11,258 bases of DNA from an uncultured Desulfobacterales bacterium (GTDB taxonomy: Bacteria > Desulfobacterota > Desulfobacteria > Desulfobacterales > JAFDCJ01): the NCBI GenBank assembly GCA_945787595.1, contig CALZJV010000282.1:1-11258 (forward strand), written 5' to 3'. This document shows positions 5,996 through 11,258 of this stretch, one piece after another (the first letter of the stretch is position 1; each line of letters begins with the position of its first letter). A program made the translations under genes and the position numbers. The notes beneath the pieces were generated by a model. That model saw only the letters and a list, made by a program, of their open reading frames with translations. It was not told the DNA's origin and searched no databases.

Positions 5996-6846
5996 TGAGC
6001 GCAATAATTATACAGGGATTTCTCATAAGCGGCCTGTATGCCCTGGTTGCGGTGGGATTTACCCTGATTTTCAGCGTGGGCCGGGTGCTGAATCTGGCTT
6101 ATGGTGTCTATATTATGCTGGGAGGTTACGCCTACTATACCCTTGCCCAAGTGCTGGAGCTTTCTAAGATAGTCGGGTTGCTGGGCGCCATCCTTGTCGG
6201 CATACTTTTTGGCATTATAACTTATTATGTCATAGTGAAACGCCTTCTGAGCAACCCCATTGCCGTTGAAATTTCAACGCTCATACTGGCAGTTGTCATG
6301 CAGGCTGTCATCGTTTTAATTTATTCACCGGCGCCCAGAGCTATCTGGCCCATCGTTCCCGGTATTTCGCGGGTACATGATGTCATCATCTCATGGAATA
6401 TAGTCTTTGCCATGCTGACCAGCTGGATAGTTTTGGGGGCATTATTAATTTTTATCAGAAAAGCTCAGCTCGGCCGGGCGATCCTGGCCGTCTCCATGGA
6501 TACAAAAGGCGCTTTGCTTTCGGGTATCGACCCTGAGCGCATCAATATTCTTACCTGGGCGTTGTCCGGTGCACTGGGAGCTCTCGCCGGCGTCTTCTTT
6601 GCATCCTATACTCAACTGGATCCCACCATGTGGGTTTCACCCCTTATAACGGCAGTTGCTGTCGTGATAATCGGTGGTATCGGCAGCATTATGGGCAGTC
6701 TGGTGGCCGCCCACATCGTCGGTTTTATGGAGACCATCACCACAACCCTGATCGCCCCGGAGTTAAGGGGCGTATTCACCCTGCTGCTGATTATCATAAT
6801 CCTGGTCATTTTACCAAAAGGGTTGCTTGGCAAAGCGGAAACTTAA
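5995..6846 (+). CDS. livH: HAAT ABC importer permease, LivH type
   Basis: The 283-residue membrane protein has about eight hydrophobic segments. It carries the LivH hallmarks IIIQGFLISGLYALVAVGFT at the start, GRVLNLAYG, and the cytoplasmic coupling loop GRAILAVSMDTKGALLSGI that docks on the ATPases. The start is ATG 5995, overlapping the stop of the binding protein by one base (TAATG), so translation is coupled. The frame is open back to 5908, but that stretch encodes a polar, non-membrane segment inside the preceding gene and is not part of the protein. It forms the inner-membrane channel with the LivM-like protein encoded at 7041. Family assignment is firm; the gene symbol reflects the position in the complex, not a proven leucine substrate. 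Confidence 0.93.
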   Translation: MSAIIIQGFLISGLYALVAVGFTLIFSVGRVLNLAYGVYIMLGGYAYYTLAQVLELSKIVGLLGAILVGILFGIITYYVIVKRLLSNPIAVEISTLILAVVMQAVIVLIYSPAPRAIWPIVPGISRVHDVIISWNIVFAMLTSWIVLGALLIFIRKAQLGRAILAVSMDTKGALLSGIDPERINILTWALSGALGALAGVFFASYTQLDPTMWVSPLITAVAVVIIGGIGSIMGSLVAAHIVGFMETITTTLIAPELRGVFTLLLIIIILVILPKGLLGKAET

Positions 6847-6859
6847 GTGCATGGGTTCC

Positions 6860-7019
6860 AGGTTCAGGGTTCTAAGTTCAAAGGTTACAGCTGTTGGAAG
6901 CTGCTAACTATATTGATCAAGATCCGCAGTACCCGACATCACCCTTTAGTCGAAAAGGCTTAATAAGAGTAGGTTAAAATTTTTTAACCCGGAACGTTGA
7001 ACCCTAAACCACTGAACCT
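6860..7019. repeat. Imperfect inverted repeat filling the livH-livM gap
   Basis: The arm at 6860-6886 (AGGTTCAGGGTTCTAAG onward) is matched, with several differences, by the reverse complement of 6993-7019 (TGAACCCTAAACC onward). A perfect stem GGTTAAAA/TTTTAACC with a 2-nt loop lies between them at 6972-6989. The gap breaks what is normally a tightly packed pair of permease genes. The repeat type resembles the ACCTGAAACCTAAA run at 9102-9125, so it is probably a dispersed genomic repeat. It could fold in the mRNA and change livM expression relative to livH. Confidence 0.55.
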
Positions 7020-7040
7020 TGACTAATCTAAGGAGATGTT

Positions 7041-8006
7041 TTGAAAAAATCCCTGCCCTGGTGGCTGTTGTTCGCTGTCATCATGAGTACAATGCCGCTG
7101 CTGCTCTCCACAGGAACTCTCAGGATTTTTATTTTTGCGAATTTCATTGCGATTTTCGCCATGAGCTGGGATATTCTGTCGGGATATACGGGTTACATCA
7201 GCTTCGGGCATCCTTTTTTAATCGGGATTGCCGGTTATAGCAGTGCCATATTAACCCATCAATTCTCCGCCCCTTTATACATCAGTATGCCGCTGGCAAT
7301 CTTGCTGACAATGGTCGCCGGCACCCTTTTCTTCTTTCCCGCTTTACGTACCAGAGGGACTTATTTTGCATTGGTCACCCTGGCATTTATGGAAGTGACC
7401 TATCATCTGGTTCAGGTTGTCAAGCCGCAAGTAACAGGTGGCAGCAGGGGATTAACCGGTCTGCCGCTGCTGATTACGGGTGCCGTACCGAATTATTATG
7501 TCTCTCTTTTTGCGATGCTATTGATTGCAATTTGTTTGTGGGCCATAGGCAACTCCGGCGTAGGGACGGTGCTCAGCGCCATACGTATGGACGAGGATGC
7601 AGTAAAAAGCGCCGGCCTGAACACTTCCAAATTCAAGTTGTTTGCTTTCACATTAAGCGCCTTGGTGGCAGGTATCGGCGGCGTTTTATACACCCATTAT
7701 CTGGGATCGATTTCTCCCCGCGGCATGTTCGACATCAATTTTCTGTTCACCATATTGATCGCGGCCCTGATCGGCGGAGAACATACCATCGTGGGTCCCA
7801 TAATGGGAGCTTACTTTTTGACATTTCTGCTGGAATTATTACGTCCTTACATTCCGGGCGCCTGGCGTTATTTGTTCTATGGCACGATCGCATTAACCGT
7901 CTACATGTATGCACCCAAAGGGCTTTACACGATTGTCGATGCTTTCCACAGTCGGATAAAGGGAAAAAAAATGAAGGGTAAAGGATATGACCGCCAAACT
8001 GCTTGA
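7041..8006 (+). CDS. livM: HAAT ABC importer permease, LivM type
   Basis: This 321-residue polytopic membrane protein has the LivM signature. It shows an early AMSWDILSGYTGYISFGHP motif, a central FALVTLAFMEV segment, the glycine-rich GGSRGLTGLP, the coupling loop around SAIRMDEDAVKSAGLN, and a final GTIALTVYMYAPKGLY. The start is TTG 7041, with AGGAG (7031-7035) 5 bp ahead; no better ATG in frame keeps the first membrane segment. The C-terminal tail is lysine-rich. The gene overlaps the LivG-like ATPase gene by 20 bp, so the two are co-translated. It sits 194 bp after livH, separated by a repeat-filled gap, which is unusual for this operon type. It should pair with LivH to form the channel. 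Confidence 0.92.
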   Translation: MKKSLPWWLLFAVIMSTMPLLLSTGTLRIFIFANFIAIFAMSWDILSGYTGYISFGHPFLIGIAGYSSAILTHQFSAPLYISMPLAILLTMVAGTLFFFPALRTRGTYFALVTLAFMEVTYHLVQVVKPQVTGGSRGLTGLPLLITGAVPNYYVSLFAMLLIAICLWAIGNSGVGTVLSAIRMDEDAVKSAGLNTSKFKLFAFTLSALVAGIGGVLYTHYLGSISPRGMFDINFLFTILIAALIGGEHTIVGPIMGAYFLTFLLELLRPYIPGAWRYLFYGTIALTVYMYAPKGLYTIVDAFHSRIKGKKMKGKGYDRQTA

Positions 8007-8718
8007 GTTGAAATCACTTACCAAGAAATTCGGCGGCATTTTTGCCGTGTATGATTTGAGCTTCCACGTTGACGAGGGAGAGTCGCTGGGTCTGATTGGC
8101 CCTAACGGTTCTGGCAAGACCACAACATTTAATTTGATTATGAATGAGCATAAACAGGATGAAGGCGAGATATACTTTAGGGGCAAGGAGATCTCCGGCT
8201 ATCCAACCCATGAACGCGTAAAATTTGGTATCTCCCGCACCTATCAGATTCCACGCCCTTTCAACGATATGACGGTCACTAAAAATATCCGTGTCGGAGT
8301 AATGCCCGATGACATATTGCGCGTCATGAATATGAATTCCGAAAGTAAAAGGGAAAGGGAAATCGGAAACAGTGTCGGCTTTAAAGAACGCCAACTGCAG
8401 GCCCACCCCAATGAACTGTCAATGGGGGATCTTCGAAGACTCGAATTAGCAAGGACCATCGCAACCGACCCTAAGCTTCTGCTGCTCGACGAGGTTTTTG
8501 CCGGGCTAACGACCGCAGAAATCGCGGAATTATCCGAGCTGCTCAAAGAGAAGAAAAAGGAGGGCCTGACCTTTGTCATTGTCAGTCATGATTTAAAATC
8601 ATTGGCCCCTCTGGTGGACCGGGTCGTGGTCGTTTCATTTGGCCAGCTCATAGCCCAAGGTTCATTTGAGGAAGTCATCGCTGATCAAAAGGTAGTAGAG
8701 GCATATTTGGGAACATGA
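7987..8718 (+). CDS. livG: HAAT ABC importer ATPase, LivG type
   Basis: A complete 243-residue ABC ATPase. Walker A is GPNGSGKTT, the Q-loop Gln lies in SRTYQIPRPF, the signature is LSMGDLRR (a variant of the LSxGxQR seen in LivG proteins), Walker B is LLLLDEVFAGL with the catalytic Glu, and the H-loop is VSHD. The FNLI after Walker A and SRTYQ are typical of LivG rather than LivF. Walker B is followed by VFAGL instead of the common PxAGL, a small deviation. The protein binds the cytoplasmic face of the two permeases and powers import together with the LivF-like ATPase. The start is ATG 7987 inside the livM end, with AAGG just ahead. After its stop, the operon is interrupted by 422 bp of non-coding repeats. 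Confidence 0.93.
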   Translation: MTAKLLELKSLTKKFGGIFAVYDLSFHVDEGESLGLIGPNGSGKTTTFNLIMNEHKQDEGEIYFRGKEISGYPTHERVKFGISRTYQIPRPFNDMTVTKNIRVGVMPDDILRVMNMNSESKREREIGNSVGFKERQLQAHPNELSMGDLRRLELARTIATDPKLLLLDEVFAGLTTAEIAELSELLKEKKKEGLTFVIVSHDLKSLAPLVDRVVVVSFGQLIAQGSFEEVIADQKVVEAYLGT

Positions 8719-9003
8719 GTGAATTTGGGAAAATTAATTGCCTACTGAAAATCATTAAAATTCCAAGCACTAAAAATCAAATTTCAAATAAATACCAATG
8801 ACCAAAATTCAAAACTCATGCAATGGTTACGAGGAATTGATTAAGTGATCGAGATGTTTCGGTAATTGGAATTTCGGATTTGGATATTATTTGGCCCAAT
8901 TTTAAGATCAGGTGGTGCTTGAGATTTGGGATTTTATCGGGTTTCTCAGACGAGCAAGGGTAGGCGCAATAGCATATCCTGAACACTTGTATGAAACTTC
9001 ATG

Positions 9004-9036
9004 GAATGACGAATGATGATTGACGATTGACGAATT
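9004..9036. repeat. ATGACGA/TTGACGA heptamer cluster
   Basis: Degenerate 7-bp units related to the GACGAAT tandem at 2418-2438 follow one another here, including GAATGACGAAT, then GATTGACG twice and a final GAATT. The shared motif at two unrelated places marks it as a dispersed simple repeat. Confidence 0.6.
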
Positions 9037-9101
9037 GTGGATGTCGCTTCGCTCTGCTATTTTTAGCAAATAAAATAGAAAGAACCGGCGGCTGGGCTGA
9101 C

Positions 9102-9125
9102 ACCTGAAACCTAAAACCTGAAACC
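9102..9125. repeat. ACCTGAAACC/ACCTAAAACC tandem run
   Basis: ACCTGAAACC, TAAA and ACCTGAAACC follow in direct repeat 16 bp before the LivF-like gene. It occupies the place where a ribosome binding site would be expected, and no good Shine-Dalgarno sequence is visible for that gene. Confidence 0.55.
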
Positions 9126-9140
9126 AAAATTGAGACAACC

Positions 9141-9845
9141 ATGGCGTTTCTGGAAATTCAAAATCTTGAAGTTTTCTACGGTAAGGCCTGCTCTCTGCAT
9201 AAAGTCTCGCTTTCTGTTGAAAAAGGCGAGATTATCGGAATTATCGGTCCCAATGGTGCCGGCAAATCAACATTACTGGACTCGATCCTCGGGCTGACCC
9301 ATTGTTACGGAGAAATTCTATTTGACGGCACCAATCTGCGAGACTTGTCTTCCACCGAAATTGTGCGCCGGGGAATTGCCTATGCCCCGGAAGCAAGAAA
9401 TCTTTTTTCCTATATGGGGGTGAAAGACAATCTGTTAATTGGAGCTTATCGCGCCAAGAGAAATAAGGACAAAAACCTTCAGATGGTCTATGACTTGTTC
9501 CCGATACTTGCCAAACGTGGCAACCAGGAGGCTAAAACATTGAGCGGCGGCGAGCAGCAGATGTTGTCATTGGGCCGGGCGCTGATGTCCAATCCCAGAA
9601 TGTTGTTGGTCGATGAGCCCACCATCGGTCTAGCACCGCTGGTTTGTAAGGAAATAGCCCAGGTTCTCAAAAATTTAAATCAAGAAAAAGACATTACCAT
9701 TGTTATCACCGAGCAGAACGTGAATTTTGCCCTCACCCTTTCCGAGGAAATTTACCTGCTGGAGACCGGTACCATCAAAATGAAGGGCCGCCCCGACGAA
9801 TTGAAGCAGGAAACATATATCCAAGAAACCTATTTTGGCAACTGA
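9141..9845 (+). CDS. livF: HAAT ABC importer ATPase, LivF type
   Basis: This 234-residue ABC ATPase has the usual LivF length. Walker A is GPNGAGKST, the signature is the perfect LSGGEQQ, Walker B is MLLVDEPTIGLAP, and the H-loop position reads ITEQN, the LVEQN-like form normal for LivF. The middle motif GIAYAPEARNLF matches the LivF 'VPEGRxLF' region. It completes the importer with the other four components. The start is ATG 9141, with no clear ribosome binding site in the repeat-derived DNA ahead, so its translation may be weak. The frame has no better start downstream that keeps the first strand (FLEIQNLEVFYG). It should form a heterodimer with the LivG-like ATPase. The stop at 9843-9845 is followed within 10 bp by the promoter of the next gene. 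Confidence 0.93.
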   Translation: MAFLEIQNLEVFYGKACSLHKVSLSVEKGEIIGIIGPNGAGKSTLLDSILGLTHCYGEILFDGTNLRDLSSTEIVRRGIAYAPEARNLFSYMGVKDNLLIGAYRAKRNKDKNLQMVYDLFPILAKRGNQEAKTLSGGEQQMLSLGRALMSNPRMLLVDEPTIGLAPLVCKEIAQVLKNLNQEKDITIVITEQNVNFALTLSEEIYLLETGTIKMKGRPDELKQETYIQETYFGN

Positions 9846-9854
9846 ATTTTTTGC

Positions 9855-9883
9855 TTGACAATAGTTGATGAATTAAATATTAC
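9855..9883 (+). promoter_or_regulatory. Sigma-70-type promoter for the glutamine-synthetase-like gene
   Basis: TTGACA (9855-9860) is a perfect -35 box and TATTAC (9878-9883) a fair -10 box, four of six matching, at the ideal 17-bp spacing. Transcription would start near 9890, at the edge of the palindrome at 9892-9923. This lets the ligase gene be expressed separately from the importer. Confidence 0.6.
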
Positions 9884-9891
9884 AACAAATA

Positions 9892-9923
9892 GATATAAAT
9901 GTAATTTTTATTACACTTATATC
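9892..9923 (+). promoter_or_regulatory. 32-bp near-perfect palindrome between promoter and start of the ligase gene
   Basis: The outer arms GATATAA (9892-9898) and TTATATC (9917-9923) and inner arms TGTAAT (9900-9905) and ATTACA (9910-9915) are perfect. One A/C mismatch lies between them, and the loop is TTTT. It sits right after the predicted -10 box and 7 bp before AGGAGG, so a protein bound there would block transcription, or the RNA hairpin would mark the leader. The inner part fits a GTA-N8-TAC pattern used by some CRP-family regulators, but no specific regulator can be named. Confidence 0.65.
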
Positions 9924-9946
9924 CAAAGGCAGGAGGAAAGAACACC

Positions 9947-11119
9947 ATGGAGCTAAAAGAAATTCAGGAAATTATCAAGGCCAAAAATATAACCACTTTG
10001 CGGCTTGAATATCCGGATCTTTATGGGATCAGCCGGGGCAAAATGATGCCGGCCAAACACCTGGAAGCGGTGACCGAAGAAGGCCTCGGCTTTGCCCAGG
10101 CGATATATGCCATCCACCTGGGCAACGATGTGGCCGCAGAAACCGGATGTGGTTATGAAATCGAATGGAAAGACATGACCATCATGCCGGACCTGAATAC
10201 ATTCGCTGTCCTGCCCTATCTTGAAGGTACGGCCCGATTGATCGGTAACGCCTTCAGAGATGGTAAACCCATACCTGTTGATCCGCGCCATTGCCTTCAA
10301 CGCATCCTGAAAAAATACGCAGAAAAAAAACTGCGGGCTGTTTGCGCCTCCGAATTGGAATTTTTTCTTTTTGAGCCAAGCGCAGGCAGTCCCACCGAGT
10401 TGTACAATTCCAACCTGGCCTGTGTGTACCAACTCAACCCCACATGCGACAAAACAGGGTTTTTACATAAGCTCCAGAATACCTTGATGGACCTGGGTCT
10501 CGACATTCTTTACATGAACCACGAGTTTTTCCCAAGCCAATACGAAATCAACTGGAAACATGACGAAGCTCTGAAAATAGCCGATGACTCCTTCACTTTC
10601 AAATATGTCTGCAAGGAAATGGCGACCCAGAACAATTTGCATCTGACCTTTATGGGCCGTCCCACCACCGACGGCGGTGGTTCGTACAAACGCTATGTCC
10701 CCGACTCTTTTGCGCCCTACTATCTAGCCTGGGGTCTGGATAACCGCACGGTCTACTGCCGCGTTCCCGGCGAAAGGGGTGCCGCAACCCGGGTCGAAAA
10801 CCGCGCCCCCTGCGCCTCGGCCAACCCCTATCTGATCTTTGCGGCCGCTTTTGCCGCTGGGCTCGATGGCATCGAAAATAAAATCGATCCGGGCGAACAT
10901 GCGGTGGGCGATATTTACGGCGTGGAACCCGGCACTTATGATACCGTGCCCTTTTACCTCCGTGACGCCTTAGAAGAACTCAAGGCGGACAAGGTGCTGT
11001 GTGAGGCCATGGGCCCGGAACTGATACAAGCTTTTGTAGCCCTTAAAGAAGACGAATTGGACCGTTTCCGCAAACATGTTACGGATTGGGAGTTTAATGA
11101 ATACTCCTTTCAGTTATAG
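9947..11119 (+). CDS. Glutamine-synthetase-family gamma-glutamyl ligase with an internal deletion
   Basis: This 390-residue protein is clearly of the GS fold. The N-terminal grasp domain ends near residue 105, then the catalytic domain has ELEFFLF (Glu pair for metal), NHEFFPSQYEINW (Glu, Gln, Glu), and near the end the DNRT arginine and TRVENR (Glu and Arg). Family members are about 435-450 residues. The missing part is seen at residues 238-250: FMGRPTTDGGGS, which should continue with the GxHxH strand, runs straight into YKRYVPDSFAP, normally some 60-70 residues later. The HxH metal/ATP strand is therefore absent. The usual ammonium-site Glu in the flap is Phe255, as expected in enzymes that use amines (gamma-glutamylmethylamide or polyamine synthetases). 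AGGAGG lies 10 bp before ATG. It may be inactive, repurposed or affected by assembly error; the frame is intact throughout. Confidence 0.85.
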   Translation: MELKEIQEIIKAKNITTLRLEYPDLYGISRGKMMPAKHLEAVTEEGLGFAQAIYAIHLGNDVAAETGCGYEIEWKDMTIMPDLNTFAVLPYLEGTARLIGNAFRDGKPIPVDPRHCLQRILKKYAEKKLRAVCASELEFFLFEPSAGSPTELYNSNLACVYQLNPTCDKTGFLHKLQNTLMDLGLDILYMNHEFFPSQYEINWKHDEALKIADDSFTFKYVCKEMATQNNLHLTFMGRPTTDGGGSYKRYVPDSFAPYYLAWGLDNRTVYCRVPGERGAATRVENRAPCASANPYLIFAAAFAAGLDGIENKIDPGEHAVGDIYGVEPGTYDTVPFYLRDALEELKADKVLCEAMGPELIQAFVALKEDELDRFRKHVTDWEFNEYSFQL

Positions 11120-11132
11120 TAAAGAACAAAAG

Positions 11133-11156
11133 TGCCTAAAATTTAAAATGCCTAAA
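11133..11156. repeat. Direct repeat of TGCCTAAA
   Basis: TGCCTAAA occurs at 11133-11140 and again at 11149-11156, separated by an ATTTAAAA stretch. It lies in the 85-bp gap between the ligase and amidotransferase genes. It is another low-complexity repeat of the kind seen in the other gaps. No terminator is seen here, so the two genes are probably co-transcribed. Confidence 0.45.
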
Positions 11157-11204
11157 TTGTCGAAACGGAGGCGCTGGTCGCCGAATTAACCTGGGAGGTT
11201 CGCC

Positions 11205-11258
11205 ATGTGCGGAATAGCAGGACTTATCGTCCAACAAAGTGAAACGCTGGAATCCGAC
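11205..11258 (+). CDS. Class II glutamine amidotransferase, N-terminal start (3' partial)
   Basis: Only 18 codons are inside the window, beginning MCGIAGLIVQQ. The Met-Cys-Gly-Ile start is the hallmark of class II (Ntn) glutamine amidotransferases, in which Cys2, exposed after Met removal, is the nucleophile that frees ammonia from glutamine. GGGAGG (11193-11198) lies 6 bp before the ATG. Candidates are a stand-alone amidotransferase subunit of the glutamate-synthase-like complex (GlxB/MgsA), an asparagine synthase or another family member; too little is visible to choose by sequence. Position right after a GS-family ligase favours GlxB/MgsA, because GS-like genes are found next to glxBCD or mgsABC in other proteobacteria. 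That is an inference from gene order. Confidence 0.75.
   Translation, partial: MCGIAGLIVQQSETLESD

Larger units (their letters stand above)
8719..9140. other. Repeat-filled gap inside the transporter operon
   Basis: No gene is seen between the two ATPase genes. The first half is a degenerate inverted repeat: 8755-8815 (TTCCAAGCAC, CAAATTTC, CCAAAATTC) against 8860-8940 (GGAATTTCGGATTTG, GTGCTTGAGATTTGGG). It is followed by ATGACGA/TTGACGA heptamers (9004-9036) and an ACCTGAAACCTAAAACC run (9102-9125). These are the same repeat types found elsewhere in the window. The open frame on the opposite strand at 8908-9138 is only their translation. No strong promoter for the downstream ATPase gene was identified. 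Confidence 0.6.

Noticed and set aside
8908..9138. Open frame of 76 codons on the minus strand between the ATPase genes
   Set aside because: Its translation is made of the repeats themselves (FQVLGFRCQ from the ACCTGAAACC run, SSIVNHHSSF from the heptamers); no domain and no credible ribosome binding site.
9901..9914. NtcA binding site (GTA-N8-TAC)
   Set aside because: The pattern fits, but NtcA is a cyanobacterial regulator and the site lies downstream of the -10 box rather than at the usual activator position.

Overview
The window reads like a chromosomal segment of a Gram-negative, probably delta-proteobacterial (Desulfobacterota, Desulfobacterales-like) genome. This is inferred from protein style and from intergenic DNA rich in short degenerate repeats (ACGAATG-type tandems, ACCTGAAACCTAAA-type runs, CACCAAGA octamers). 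No rRNA or other marker gene fixes the taxon. All recognisable genes lie on the + strand.

Layout: (1) 2-1181, the 3' end of a hybrid sensor histidine kinase whose C-terminal receiver domain is put out of frame by a single extra base near 851-854. The receiver also has Glu where the phospho-accepting Asp should be. (2) 1334-2616, a module bounded by two 71-bp inverted repeat arms (67/71 matching) that holds two PilZ-domain genes, i.e. candidate c-di-GMP-binding proteins. (3) 2766-3917, an M24 'pita-bread' fold protein resembling creatinase and ectoine hydrolase, with all five usual metal ligands replaced and a 35-bp hairpin just ahead of its ribosome binding site. A truncated MazF/PemK toxin remnant follows at 3920-4090. 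(4) 4091-4678, a long AT-rich non-coding region that probably carries the promoter and leader of the next operon. (5) 4679-9845, a complete five-component branched-chain amino-acid-type (HAAT) ABC importer: binding protein, two permeases, two ATPases. The order is the usual one, but repeat-filled gaps interrupt the operon between livH and livM and between livG and livF. (6) 9947-11119, a glutamine-synthetase-family gamma-glutamyl ligase with its own promoter and palindrome. It lacks about 60-70 residues of the catalytic domain, including the HxH metal strand. (7) 11205 to the window end, the start of a class II glutamine amidotransferase with Cys2.

Taken together, regions 3 to 7 look like a locus for taking up and using a small nitrogen compound. 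A C-N bond hydrolase-like enzyme, a high-affinity HAAT importer, a gamma-glutamylamide-type ligase and a GlxB/MgsA-like amidotransferase subunit would fit a creatine-, ectoine- or amine-like substrate feeding nitrogen into glutamate. The substrate is not determined by the sequence. The most striking points are the internally shortened ligase, the inverted-repeat-bounded PilZ pair, the metal-ligand-less M24 protein and the palindromes ahead of the two enzyme genes.
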